64,000 nt of DNA from assembly GCF_007827275.1 (NCBI RefSeq), contig NZ_VISE01000001.1, positions 3,224,001 through 3,288,000 of the forward strand, read 5' to 3'. The notes below the pieces were generated by a model. It was not told where the DNA came from, made no database searches, and saw nothing but the letters and a program-made list of their open reading frames with translations. Each line of letters begins with the position of its first letter. The first letter of the stretch is position 1. Made by a program: the position numbers and the translations under genes. Below are positions 25,223 to 34,938 of this stretch, one piece after another. Source of the stretch: Gillisia sp. Hel_I_86 (GTDB lineage: Bacteria > Bacteroidota > Bacteroidia > Flavobacteriales > Flavobacteriaceae).

Positions 25223-27658
25223 ATGAAACTACCATATTTAACCTTCATCTTAATCACATTTTGTTTTAATGTAAATGCACAAGAAGCAAAAAAACAACTT
25301 CAAATTCAACGAACTCAAGTAGCTCCAAAAATCGATGGGATCTTGGATGATGCTGCATGGGCTACCGCAGAGGAAGCTGCTGGCTTTATTCAGTTTCGTC
25401 CAAATATAAATGTTAGGGATACCGAGGGAAATAAGACGGTGGTAAAAATGACCTATGACAATTCCGCGCTATACATCGCTGCCCATTTATATGACGATCC
25501 TTCCAAAATATCAAAGCAACTTTCGAGTCGAGATAATTTTGGGAATTCAGATTTCTTCGGCTTTATCGTAAACCCGAATAATGATGCTCAAAATGATACC
25601 GAATTCTTTGTATTTGCTTCCGGAACCCAAGCCGATGCCATTTCTAACCCTAGTGTAGGGGAAGATTTTGGTTGGAACAGCGTTTGGAGCAGTGCCGTAG
25701 AGATCGTGGATGATGGTTGGATCGTGGAGATGAAGATCCCTTATCGCTGCCTGAGATTCGATAATGACAATGTGGAAACCTGGGGAATCCAGTTTCATAG
25801 ACGTTTTAGAAGGGATGAATCTCAATACACTTGGAACCCCATAGATGTTTCCAAAGGGAATATTGGTTTGTACCATGGGGAATTAAAGGGTCTAAGCGAT
25901 CTGGATCCCCCAACAAGACTTTCATTATATCCATTTATTTCAACCGTGCAAAACAGTTTTGATGGCGTGTATGAGTCTAATTTCAATGCAGGCCTGGACG
26001 TGAAATTTGGACTTACCGAAAACTTTACGTTAGACGCTACCCTTATTCCGGACTTCTCACAGACTGGTTTCGATAATATCACCTTAAACCTGGGGCCTTT
26101 TGAGCAAACATTTTCTGAACAAAGACAATTTTTTACTGAAGGAGTAGATCTTTTCTCTAAAGGAAACCTATTTTTCTCCAGAAGGGTAGGGGGCGCGCCC
26201 ATTACAGATCCTGTAACTTCCGTTAATGAAGAAGTAGTGGATTATCCGGAATCTGTAAAGGTGCTGAATGCCATTAAAGTTTCAGGAAGGACCAAAAAAG
26301 GATTGGGACTGGGCTTCTTCAATTCCTTTACAGAAAAGGCGGAAGCGACCATAGAAAATATAGATACCAAAGAGAGAAGGCTAGAAGTGGTAGAACCCTT
26401 TACCAACTATAACATCATCGTTGTAGATCAGCAATTTAATGGTAATTCCTCCATAGGGATCATCAATACCAATGTAACCCGGGAAAGTTCTTTTAGAGAT
26501 GCCAATGTTACCGCACTTACCTCTGATATTACCAATAAGCGTAATACCTATCAGGTTCGTGGCGATCTTAAAATGAGCAATCTCAATTTGGAGTCTGGTA
26601 TGGAAACAGGGTTTAGTTCATTTTTTGCGGCCCGTAAAGCACATGGTAATTTTAGATATAGCATAGATCACAGTTATGCCGATACGAAATACGATCCCAA
26701 CGATCTTGGTTTACAGTATAGGAACAATTATAACGACTTTGGGATCGATATCAACTACCGAACCTTTGAGCCTTCTGGCAAATGGAACCGTTATTTTGCT
26801 AATTTCTATGTTAATTATACAAGGTTGGCGAATCCAAGCTCTTTTACAGGTCTTGGAATGGGAATAAGTGCCAATGGAACCTTCAAAAAATTAAACCAAA
26901 TGGGATTCAATATTAATTTGAGACCGGGGAAACAATATGATTATTTTGAACCCAGAAAAGCCGGCAGTTATTTTATTACTGAAAATGGTGTGAACGTAAA
27001 TGGGTGGTGGCAATCCAACAACAACAAGAAAGTAGCGTTAAGTGCAAATATAGGTACAGAAACATTTCTAGAAAATGGACGTGATTATTTTGATTACTGG
27101 TTTGGGTTTGGACCTAGATTTCGTTTTAACGATAAATTTACGATCTCCTATTTTTTCTATCGCGATCATTATCTTGGAGATCGGGGCTATGTTGCTCAAA
27201 TAGGAGAAGAGGTGATCTTTGGGGATAGGGATCGAGTAGAGATCGAGCAAACCTTTAATGCCAGTTATAATTTTAATCCTAATAACACTCTATCCCTTAC
27301 GCTGAGAAATTACTGGGGCACTGTGGATTATGAGGATCAACTGTTCAGTTTATTGGATAATGGTAGGGTTACCAATGCCACAGGATATACAAAGACTACT
27401 ATCCCGGACAATCCAGACATCAATTTTACAACTTGGAATTTCGATCTTGGCTATTCCTGGCAATTTGCCCCGGGGAGTTTTGTAACTGCACTTTACAGAA
27501 ACCAGTTGTTTAATTTCGATACTGCAGCACGGGATTCTTATACCCAAAGTCTAGATACCTTGTTCGAACAACCCATTAATCATGTATTTTCATTAAAACT
27601 ACAATACTTTTTGGATTATAATCAGGTTTCGGGATTGTTGAAAAAGCAGAAATCTTAG
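25223..27658 (+). CDS. DUF5916 outer-membrane protein with N-terminal CBM9-like domain
   Basis: The 811-residue protein has a signal peptide (MKLPYLTFILITFCFNVNAQ). Residues about 25-220 are a family 9 carbohydrate-binding-like domain (PKIDGILDDAAWATAE, NSALYIAAHLYDD, DDGWIVEMKIPYRCLRF). The rest is the DUF5916 beta-barrel region with alternating aromatic strands and conserved SEQRQFFTEG and FFSRRVGG. It should sit in the outer membrane; function is unknown. The frame is open upstream to 25118 inside the repeat, so ATG 25223 is chosen for its signal peptide. It appears monocistronic. Confidence 0.85.
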   Translation: MKLPYLTFILITFCFNVNAQEAKKQLQIQRTQVAPKIDGILDDAAWATAEEAAGFIQFRPNINVRDTEGNKTVVKMTYDNSALYIAAHLYDDPSKISKQLSSRDNFGNSDFFGFIVNPNNDAQNDTEFFVFASGTQADAISNPSVGEDFGWNSVWSSAVEIVDDGWIVEMKIPYRCLRFDNDNVETWGIQFHRRFRRDESQYTWNPIDVSKGNIGLYHGELKGLSDLDPPTRLSLYPFISTVQNSFDGVYESNFNAGLDVKFGLTENFTLDATLIPDFSQTGFDNITLNLGPFEQTFSEQRQFFTEGVDLFSKGNLFFSRRVGGAPITDPVTSVNEEVVDYPESVKVLNAIKVSGRTKKGLGLGFFNSFTEKAEATIENIDTKERRLEVVEPFTNYNIIVVDQQFNGNSSIGIINTNVTRESSFRDANVTALTSDITNKRNTYQVRGDLKMSNLNLESGMETGFSSFFAARKAHGNFRYSIDHSYADTKYDPNDLGLQYRNNYNDFGIDINYRTFEPSGKWNRYFANFYVNYTRLANPSSFTGLGMGISANGTFKKLNQMGFNINLRPGKQYDYFEPRKAGSYFITENGVNVNGWWQSNNNKKVALSANIGTETFLENGRDYFDYWFGFGPRFRFNDKFTISYFFYRDHYLGDRGYVAQIGEEVIFGDRDRVEIEQTFNASYNFNPNNTLSLTLRNYWGTVDYEDQLFSLLDNGRVTNATGYTKTTIPDNPDINFTTWNFDLGYSWQFAPGSFVTALYRNQLFNFDTAARDSYTQSLDTLFEQPINHVFSLKLQYFLDYNQVSGLLKKQKS

Positions 27659-27743
27659 AATTGAATTCAAATAAATTTTAAAAATAAGACCCTTCTTAAA
27701 AGTATAAATTTTAATCCCCATTGAGGGTTTAATCTATAAAATT

Positions 27744-27890
27744 CCCCGATGGCTCTGCCTCGGGGTTTCCGTTTCACCTCTCCTTATGCATCCGACGAGC
27801 AAAGCGAGAGGAATGCAAAGGGTCAGAACTGTCCTTTTTGGCGGTTCTGGGTAAGGTGAAATACAAAATTTAGGTTCTTTGCCCCGAGGC
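27744..27890. other. Nested-palindrome element, possible structured RNA or miniature element
   Basis: The outer arms are GCCTCGGGG (27757-27765) and CCCCGAGGC (27882-27890). Next inside are TTTCACCT (27772-27779) and AGGTGAAA (27854-27861). An inner hairpin pairs CAGAAC (27824-27829) with GTTCTG (27844-27849) around a T5 loop. A competing short hairpin CCCCGA (27744-27749) / TCGGGG (27760-27765) would block the outer stem. No open frame crosses it. A shorter relative (TTGAGGGTTT ... CCCCGAGG) is at 60843-60862. Confidence 0.6.
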
Positions 27891-28015
27891 ATCAAATGAA
27901 AGTGATGGGACTTAGTTCAAATATTTATCCTAGATTATCTTGAATGTGAATAAGCTTTCTATGTACCATTCTATCCTCTAATTGTTTCATCATATCAAAA
28001 ATGAAAGTTAAACTA

Positions 28016-28046
28016 TTTGAATATAATAGTATTACTATTATATTTG
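28016..28046 (+). promoter_or_regulatory. Consensus Bacteroidota promoter of the tetR-ABC operon
   Basis: TTTG at 28016-28019 and TATATTTG at 28039-28046 are separated by 19 nt, matching the TTTG / TAnnTTTG pattern. The transcript would begin about 12 nt before ATG 28064, which also decides the start of the regulator. Confidence 0.8.
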
Positions 28047-28063
28047 CAATCAAACATATTAAT

Positions 28064-28744
28064 ATGGAAGATTTACTTAAAAATTTGAGGATCAATGTCA
28101 ATGACAAAACTTATCTGAAAGATCCGGAATCGTCAGTATTAGGGAAAAGTATTATTACCAATAGTATAGATCTTATTAACGAAATAGGCTTTGAAGCCTT
28201 TACATTTAAAAAGTTGGGCATCGTTATAAAATCCAATGAAAGCTCCATATACCGCTATTTTGAGAATAAACATAAGTTATTGCTATATCTAACATCTTGG
28301 TACTGGGCCTGGCTAGAATATCAAATGGTTATTAAAACTTTTAGTATTTCCAACCCAAAGAAAAAACTGGAAGAAATTATTCTGTTGGTCACTAAATCTA
28401 TAGAAACAGATTCCAATTTTTCTCATATCAACGAGGTTAAATTAAGTAAGATCGTGATCAATGAATATTCAAAATCTTTTTTGACCAAAGAGGTAGATAC
28501 AGAAAATAAAGAAGGGTATTTTTCTATCTATAAACGACTGATCCTGCGTATAAAAGAAGCAATAGCTGCAGTAGACCCCTCCTATAAATATCCGATTAGT
28601 TTGGCTGGTACCCTTGTAGAAGGTTCTTTGCACCAGCATTTCTTAAAAGAACATTTCCCAAATATAACCGATTGCAATGAATCGATCACCCCTTCAGAAT
28701 TTTATAAAAACCTGGTTTTTAAGTCTTTAAATATAGTATCTTAA
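28064..28744 (+). CDS. TetR-family transcriptional regulator
   Basis: The 226-residue protein has a TetR-type helix-turn-helix at about residues 29-76 (GFEAFTFKKLG and SIYRYFENKHKLL). The C-terminal ligand domain is not recognisable. It is the first gene of an operon with an ABC exporter, HlyD adaptor and TolC channel, and its stop touches the ABC start, so it most likely senses a substrate of that exporter and represses its own operon. An upstream in-frame ATG at 28001 precedes the promoter and is rejected. Confidence 0.85.
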   Translation: MEDLLKNLRINVNDKTYLKDPESSVLGKSIITNSIDLINEIGFEAFTFKKLGIVIKSNESSIYRYFENKHKLLLYLTSWYWAWLEYQMVIKTFSISNPKKKLEEIILLVTKSIETDSNFSHINEVKLSKIVINEYSKSFLTKEVDTENKEGYFSIYKRLILRIKEAIAAVDPSYKYPISLAGTLVEGSLHQHFLKEHFPNITDCNESITPSEFYKNLVFKSLNIVS

Positions 28745-30412
28745 ATGAAAAATACAATGTCTCCCTGGGAACGATTTATTGGCTTGCTTCAGCTGGATAA
28801 ACGAGATTTAAAACACATATTTTACTACGCTTTAACAGCAGGAATTGTTGCACTTTCCCTCCCTTTGGGAATACAAGCGATCATTAATTTAATTCAAGGT
28901 GCACAAATATCTTCTTCGTGGATAGTTCTTGTGGTACTAGTTACCATGGGCGTTGCATTTCAAGGAGCCTTGCAACTTATGCAAATACGAATTTTGGAAA
29001 GTATTCAACAAAAGATATTTACAAGATCTTCTTTCGAATTTGCATATAGGTTTCCTAAAATAAAAACCAGTGAATTGCATAACTATTATCCACCAGAATT
29101 AGCAAATAGATTTTTTGATACGCTAACAGTTCAAAAAGGATTATCCAAAATATTAATAGATTTTCCCGCAGCTGTTTTACAGATTATATTTGGGATTATA
29201 TTGCTCTCATTCTATCATTCTTTTTTTATAATATATGGGATCCTTCTTATCCTGCTCATCTACATTGTTTTTAAATTCACAGCCCAGAAAGGATTGGAAA
29301 CAAGCCTTAAAGAATCGAAGAACAAATACAAGGTGGCACATTGGTTACAAGAAATAGCCAGATCTGTGGTAAGCTTTAAGCTCTCTGGAAAAACTTCCCT
29401 TGCAATGGATAGAAATGATAAGCTCACAACTTCGTATCTAGTTGCCAGAGAAAGTCATTTTAGAGTTTTGGTGCTTCAATTTATTCAGATGATTGGTTTT
29501 AAGATTCTGGTAACTGCTGGACTTTTAGTAATTGGTGGTTTGCTGGTTATTAATCAACAAATGAACATTGGTCAATTTGTAGCTGCAGAAATTATTATTT
29601 TATTGGTGATTACTTCCGTAGAAAAATTAATCACAGGATTGGAAACCTTCTACGATGTGCTTACTTCCTTAGAGAAAATAGGTCAGGTTGTAGATAAAAA
29701 ATTAGAACCCCAAGATGGGATAAATCCTTTTGCCAACCCACAGCCTTTAAAGGTGGAATTGGAACATGTTCATTACACTACTTCAGATGGAATGGATATT
29801 TTAAAGGATATCAATTTGTCTATTGGTAAACAAGAGCGCATTCTTTTAGAAGGAACAACAGGTTCGGGAAAAACAACTTTATTAAAGCTAGTTTCGGGAT
29901 TGATCTATCCCACCAAGGGTTCCTTATATATTAATGAAAATTCAATAAAGGGAATATGGCCCAATAAATACCGAAGAAAGATTGGACAAGTCTTACCAGA
30001 ACAACATCCTTTTGAAGGAACTATCTTGGAAAATATAACTTTTGGTGACCCTGAGATCACAATAACCAGGGTGAACGAAGTTTGTAAAAATTTAGGTTTA
30101 CTTAGTTTTATTAAAGAACAACCAAAGGGTTTAAAAACCAAGTTATACTCGGAAGGGAAACAAATTCCCTATACTATTGCAAAGCGTATAGTACTTGCCA
30201 GAGCAATAGTGCATGAGCCAGAATTATTGTTGCTCAAAGATCCTTTGGAACATTTTGAAACACAGGACTCTAAAGAGATCATAACTTACCTAACCCATAA
30301 TGAACAGCCATGGTCCATTATTGTTTCTTCCAGAAATGCTATGTGGAGGAGATATTGTACCCAAACCATAAAGATGACAAATGGAACCATAAAAACGACT
30401 ACAAATGCTTAA
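28745..30412 (+). CDS. ABC exporter half-transporter with degenerate ATPase motifs
   Basis: The 555-residue protein has an N-terminal permease domain of about six helices (25-300) and a C-terminal ATP-binding domain (335-555). Walker A is intact (GTTGSGKTT, 370-378). The other motifs are not: the signature position reads SEGKQI (469-474), Walker B reads LLLLKDP with Lys498 for the magnesium-binding Asp and Asp499 for the catalytic Glu, and the switch His is Ser (VSSR, 527-530). The frame is intact and co-transcribed with HlyD and TolC partners, so it is probably functional with reduced or regulated hydrolysis. It resembles type I secretion ABC proteins without a peptidase domain. Confidence 0.82.
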   Translation: MKNTMSPWERFIGLLQLDKRDLKHIFYYALTAGIVALSLPLGIQAIINLIQGAQISSSWIVLVVLVTMGVAFQGALQLMQIRILESIQQKIFTRSSFEFAYRFPKIKTSELHNYYPPELANRFFDTLTVQKGLSKILIDFPAAVLQIIFGIILLSFYHSFFIIYGILLILLIYIVFKFTAQKGLETSLKESKNKYKVAHWLQEIARSVVSFKLSGKTSLAMDRNDKLTTSYLVARESHFRVLVLQFIQMIGFKILVTAGLLVIGGLLVINQQMNIGQFVAAEIIILLVITSVEKLITGLETFYDVLTSLEKIGQVVDKKLEPQDGINPFANPQPLKVELEHVHYTTSDGMDILKDINLSIGKQERILLEGTTGSGKTTLLKLVSGLIYPTKGSLYINENSIKGIWPNKYRRKIGQVLPEQHPFEGTILENITFGDPEITITRVNEVCKNLGLLSFIKEQPKGLKTKLYSEGKQIPYTIAKRIVLARAIVHEPELLLLKDPLEHFETQDSKEIITYLTHNEQPWSIIVSSRNAMWRRYCTQTIKMTNGTIKTTTNA

Positions 30413-31757
30413 TATCTCCCGAAATCAGCTCAACAAGAACGTAACATTGGTGGGATATAAGGCTTTTGAGAAAGCATTTAAGTCCAAGCATTTTAAAATA
30501 TTCAATCGGTTTTTACTCGCCTTGGGAATTATAGCTTTGGTGATCCTGTTTTTACCTTGGACACAAAATGTGTCGGGAAATGGTTATGTTACCACGCTCA
30601 CACCAGATCAACGGCCACAAACCATACAATCTCCTATCCCGGGACGGATAGAAAAATGGTATGTTCGGGAAGGTGATTTTGTTAAGAAAGGAGATACTAT
30701 TTTATTTATTTCGGAAATTAAAAATGAATATCAAGATCCGCTTTTAGTGGAGCGAACCAGAGATCAACGGGATGCCAAAAATAGGTCTGTAACTTCTTAT
30801 CAAGGAAAGATAGCTGCTTTGCAAGGTCAAATTTCAGCGCTTAACAAAGAACGCAGATTGAAATTACAGCAAGCAGAAAATAAATTGATGCAAGCGCGTT
30901 TAAAAGTAAAAACCGATAGTATAGATCTACAGGCAGCCAACACCAATAGGGATATTGCAGCGCGCCAGTTTTCCCGAACGCAGACTTTACAAGCAGAAGG
31001 TTTAAAAGCCATGACAGAGGTGGAAGAGAAGCGACTGAAACTTCAGGAAACAGAAGCCAAATTAAATTCCCAAGAGAATAAACTGCTCAGCACCAGAAAC
31101 AATGTAATCAATGCCGAAGTGGAAATAAGTCGGGTAGCCGCTGAATATGCAGATAAAATAGCAAAGGCCAGTAGCGAGAGGTTTACAGCCGAATCGAATC
31201 AATTTGAAGCAGAGGCAGAGGTTAGCAAACTGGAAAACAGGTCTACCAATTACGAGTTGCGCAGTGCCATGATGTATATAACCGCCCCACAAAATGGATA
31301 TATCAATAAGGCCTTAAGGGCAGGATTGGGGGAGACGTTTAAAGAAGGTGAAAAGTTAGTGGGGATCATGCCTTCTAATTACGACCTCGCCGTAGAAACA
31401 TATGTAAACCCAATAGATCTTCCTTTAATGCATTTGGATGAGCGTGTGCGCGTTCAATTTGATGGGTGGCCGGCAATTGTTTTTAGCGGTTGGCCTGGTG
31501 CTACCTTTGGAACATACTCTGGAAAAATAGTAGCAATAGAAACTTTTATAAGTGCCAATGGTAAATTTAGAATTCTTATTGCTCCAGATAAGGAGCATGA
31601 ACCTTGGCCCAAAAATGTAAGGGTAGGATCTGGCGCACTTACTTTTGCCTTACTGGAAGATGTGCCCATCTGGTACGAGATCTGGAGAAAGCTTAATGGA
31701 TTTCCCCCTAATTATTATACCCCAAAAGATTCCAATTCAACAAAAACCAAAAAGTAA
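30405..31757 (+). CDS. HlyD-family periplasmic adaptor
   Basis: The 450-residue protein has a single membrane helix near residues 35-51, then a lipoyl half-domain (PIPGRIEKWYVREGDFVKKGD), a long coiled-coil hairpin (about 115-275, rich in Ala, Glu, Lys) and the second lipoyl/beta-barrel part (ITAPQNGYINKAL...). It should bridge the ABC protein in the inner membrane with the TolC channel. It starts 8 nt inside the ABC gene, and its stop touches the TolC start. Confidence 0.9.
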   Translation: MLNISRNQLNKNVTLVGYKAFEKAFKSKHFKIFNRFLLALGIIALVILFLPWTQNVSGNGYVTTLTPDQRPQTIQSPIPGRIEKWYVREGDFVKKGDTILFISEIKNEYQDPLLVERTRDQRDAKNRSVTSYQGKIAALQGQISALNKERRLKLQQAENKLMQARLKVKTDSIDLQAANTNRDIAARQFSRTQTLQAEGLKAMTEVEEKRLKLQETEAKLNSQENKLLSTRNNVINAEVEISRVAAEYADKIAKASSERFTAESNQFEAEAEVSKLENRSTNYELRSAMMYITAPQNGYINKALRAGLGETFKEGEKLVGIMPSNYDLAVETYVNPIDLPLMHLDERVRVQFDGWPAIVFSGWPGATFGTYSGKIVAIETFISANGKFRILIAPDKEHEPWPKNVRVGSGALTFALLEDVPIWYEIWRKLNGFPPNYYTPKDSNSTKTKK

Positions 31758-33176
31758 ATGAAGAACTTACTTGTAGTTGTAGCAATTGTATTTGTTTCTA
31801 CTCTTGGTACTAGAGGTCAAGAGAACACAAATTCAGTTAGTGAAGTACTTTCTTTTGAAGAGTATTTGGGATATGTAAAGCAGCATCATCCCCTTTTAAA
31901 GCAAGCCAACCTGCAACTTAGTTTTGGCGAAGCCAATTTGTTGGAGGCTCGAGGTGGATTTGATCCTAAGATCGAGGTAGATTATGGCCGCAAGCAATTT
32001 AAAAGTGTCGAATATTACGATTTGCTAAATGCAACCTTTAAAATACCTACCTGGTATGGGGTGGAATTTAAAGCCAATTTTGAAGAGAATACGGGGCAGT
32101 ATTTAAATCCGAGTTTACAAGTTCCAGAAGGGGGACTGTATAGTGCGGGGGTCTCTTTTTCCCTTGCGCAAGGATTATTGATGAATGAACGTATGGCAAT
32201 GCTGAAAAAAGCTCGTTTTTATATACACCAAACGAAAGCCCAACGTGATTTGATGGTAAACGACCTGATTTTTGAAGCAAGCAAGGCTTATCTGGAATGG
32301 GTGGAAGCCTATAATGAACAAGTTATCTATGTAGATTTTACCACCAATGCCCAACTACGGTTTCAAGGAGTTAAAAGAAGCGTAGAAGAAGGAGATAAAG
32401 CAGCGATAGATGCCACCGAAGCAAAAATAACGCTACAAACCAGAAAGTTGAATTTAGAAGCGGCGAAGCTTAAAACCAAAAAAGCAGCTTTAAAAGCCAG
32501 TAATTTTTTATGGGTGAACGATGTGCCGGTAGAGATAAACGAAGATATTGTGCCGATTTTACCAAATGATGCCATTTTATCGAGCTCGTTGTACCTGGAA
32601 GGAATTAGCAGTGAAAGCCAATCCAGTGTGAATCATCCAAAGATAAGAAGTATAGACGCTAAGGTGAAAGGATTGGAAGTAGAACGATCGCTAAAACGAA
32701 ACAAATTATTACCAAAATTAGACTTTCAATATAATTTCCTAAGCCCGGAAGCAGAACAATTAAACACTTTTAATACTGAAAATTATAAAGCAGGAGCCAG
32801 CTTTAGCATGCCCTTATTTCTTAGGAAGGAAAGGGGAGCGGTTAAGCTGGCAAATCTAAAGCTTCAGGACGCTAATTTTGAGCGGTCAGCAACGGGAGTA
32901 AGCCTTCAAAACAAGATTAAAGCTGTTGCTATTGAAATTGAATCCTTGCAGCAACAAAACGAGCTTATTTACGAGATCGTGGTGGATTACCAAACGATGT
33001 TAGCAGCAGAGGAGCGTAAATTCGAGTTAGGGGAAAGTTCACTGTTTTTAATTAATTCCAGAGAACAGAAATTAATTGAAGCTACATTGAAAGCAAATAC
33101 TTTGCAAATCAAGTTTCTGGATGCGCATGCTAATTTATTTAATGCCATGGGTGTTTCTGAAGAGCTTGGGCAATAG
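31758..33176 (+). CDS. TolC-family outer-membrane channel protein
   Basis: The 472-residue protein has a signal peptide ending near TRGQ (residues 1-21) and two OEP-type repeats rich in long helices: FEEYLGYVKQHHPLLKQA at the start, EVERSLKRNKLLPKLDF in the middle and FELGESSLFLINSREQK near the end. It completes a tripartite exporter with the two genes before it. As last gene of the operon it is followed by a 348-bp gap. Cargo is unknown; no obvious secreted substrate is adjacent. Confidence 0.88.
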   Translation: MKNLLVVVAIVFVSTLGTRGQENTNSVSEVLSFEEYLGYVKQHHPLLKQANLQLSFGEANLLEARGGFDPKIEVDYGRKQFKSVEYYDLLNATFKIPTWYGVEFKANFEENTGQYLNPSLQVPEGGLYSAGVSFSLAQGLLMNERMAMLKKARFYIHQTKAQRDLMVNDLIFEASKAYLEWVEAYNEQVIYVDFTTNAQLRFQGVKRSVEEGDKAAIDATEAKITLQTRKLNLEAAKLKTKKAALKASNFLWVNDVPVEINEDIVPILPNDAILSSSLYLEGISSESQSSVNHPKIRSIDAKVKGLEVERSLKRNKLLPKLDFQYNFLSPEAEQLNTFNTENYKAGASFSMPLFLRKERGAVKLANLKLQDANFERSATGVSLQNKIKAVAIEIESLQQQNELIYEIVVDYQTMLAAEERKFELGESSLFLINSREQKLIEATLKANTLQIKFLDAHANLFNAMGVSEELGQ

Positions 33177-33524
33177 ATTTTATCAGAAAATCCCCTATCC
33201 TTAAAAACAGACTAGAAAACAGGATCACAAAATGATATATATCATTGATTGTTAGTTGTTTATACAATTACATTTACTCTAGTTTAAGTCCAATAAGCCC
33301 AATTGGAAAAGTCACAATACCAGTGGGTGTATTGTTCGTATGGGCAGAGGCTTCACTTTTTATTGTTTTTTGGCTTTCGACGGTCCCGAAAATGGCTTTT
33401 TTCCAAGCCTGGGAGGTATGATACCAAAGGGCCTAAAATCATCTGCAATTGAAATCCTTAACAAGAGATAATAAAAGGAAAATAAGCAAAAAAGGATATT
33501 AAAGGATAAAAAAGAAGACATCCC
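33177..33524. other. Gap with a coding-looking 50-codon stretch on the minus strand
   Basis: On the minus strand 33284-33432 stays open and reads ALWYHTSQAWKKAIFGTVE, later TPTGIVTFPIGLIGLKLE, then stop. It has no start codon and a TAG directly upstream. It could be the decayed end of a gene or chance. I see nothing else here. Confidence 0.3.
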
Positions 33525-34316
33525 ATGAAAATCACCTACTACCTTTACAATGCATTTATCATCGAATCAGAAGATATAAAAATCGCCATTGATCCGGGTG
33601 CCCTCTTTTTTTATTTTTTTAGGTTCACGACTTTAATTCCCAAATCTAAATGGAAAAGCATCACACATCTTCGTGACTCATGGAGATCCTGACCATTATT
33701 GGTATATAGATAAAGTTTCGGCAGTCTCTAATGCCCCTGTAATTTGCAATAAATCCATGGTGGAAAATGTAAAAGATAAAACTCTCATGCTTGGTCCGCG
33801 AAATAAAGGACTGGCATTTACAACGCCACTAGAAAAGCTATATACCATTTCGGTGGGTGAAACCATCCAGCTTGATGGCGTGCTAATTACGGGAATAAAG
33901 AAGACTCATGGGCAGCTCCTTCTTAAATTGGGGCCATTTTCCAAAACGCTAAAGCCAGGGCCAAAAAAGAGGATCGGGTGGGGAGCAATTGGATTTAATA
34001 TTGAACTTGACGGAAAGACGGTTGTTAATCTTGGGGACATCCTTCTTCAGGCACGGGAATGGCAATCCATAAAAAACCCTGATGTTTTGATGATCCCCAT
34101 TGGTGGACAAACGGTCCATAACACCATGGGTGTACAAGAGGCCTTGCAAACGGTAAAATAATGCGCCCAAAACTTGTGATCCCCTGTTATTACAATTGCC
34201 CAGCTTTCTTTTCAAAAAAACACAACCCTGCTAACGATATGCTGTTTAAGAGGGAAGTGGAAAAAATAGGGGCAAAATGTGTCATTTTACATAAAGGTGG
34301 GGCAACGGAAGTTTAG
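33525..34316 (+). pseudogene. Broken UlaG-like metallo-beta-lactamase-fold hydrolase
   Basis: The gene opens MKITYYLYNAFIIESEDIKI, then AIDPG. The frame is lost after SITH near 33660-33668, consistent with a 2-nt loss in a CACACA run. It resumes as IFVTHGDPDHYW, the metal-binding motif, and runs to 34161, then shifts again. A last segment beginning MRPKLVIPCYYN and ending HKGGATEV stops at 34316. A poly-T tract at 33606-33620 also looks altered. Together the pieces match an MBL-fold hydrolase of the UlaG type; two frameshifts make it non-functional. Confidence 0.75.
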
Positions 34317-34429
34317 GGAAATATAAAGCGCTTCATGGAAAAGCCAAACACGCATTTCCGGGATTTTATGATATCGTTAAGCGAAATTTCTGTTTGGTCT
34401 TGTTAGCTTTACTATCTAAAAACATAGAT

Positions 34430-34876
34430 ATGAAACGATATTTGATACCACTTAGCTTTTTAAGCATAGGAATTGTAAGCTGTCAGGAGAATAAAAAAGA
34501 TGCAGACAAAAAGAGCGATGTGCCCGAAGCGGTGCAAACAGCTTTTGAAAAGAAATATCCAGGAGAGAACGATCCAGACTGGAAACAAGATGAACACGGA
34601 TATTGGGAATCGCATTTTAAGAAAGATGGAGAGAAATACCGCGCCGATTTTAATGCAGATGGTTCTTGGGTAGAAACCGAAAACAGTATAAAAGATGGCG
34701 AATTACCAGAAGCTATTAAGAATGTAATCACTGAAAAATATTCAGATCGTGAGATCACCGAAGTGGAGCGAGTAGATGGTGCTGAAAAAGGCATTTTTTA
34801 CGATGTGGAATTCAAACAAAAAGGCAAGAATATGGATGTGGAGTTCCGAGAAGATGGCTCTGTAATCTCCCAATAA
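34430..34876 (+). CDS. PepSY-like lipoprotein
   Basis: The 148-residue product has a lipoprotein signal (SIGIVSCQ, Cys near residue 19) and a charged linker. Two similar halves follow, VPEAVQTAFEKKYPGE and LPEAIKNVITEKYSDRE, each leading into a W/F-x-V-E/D strand set, as in tandem PepSY-like (DUF2874) domains. Such proteins are secreted or envelope-bound and of unknown function in Bacteroidota. ATG 34430 is preferred over the earlier in-frame GTG-type starts because it gives a proper lipoprotein signal. It faces the two-component system tail to tail. Confidence 0.75.
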   Translation: MKRYLIPLSFLSIGIVSCQENKKDADKKSDVPEAVQTAFEKKYPGENDPDWKQDEHGYWESHFKKDGEKYRADFNADGSWVETENSIKDGELPEAIKNVITEKYSDREITEVERVDGAEKGIFYDVEFKQKGKNMDVEFREDGSVISQ

Positions 34877-34938
34877 CTCTCTGGTATTACAGGCAATTTA
34901 TGTATTAAAGCCCTATTGGACAGGGATTATTATTTGTC

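Noticed and set aside
34917-34938. Possible terminator between the PepSY-like gene and the LytTR gene
   Set aside because: Only a 4-bp stem (CCCT/AGGG) is visible with no proper T-run.
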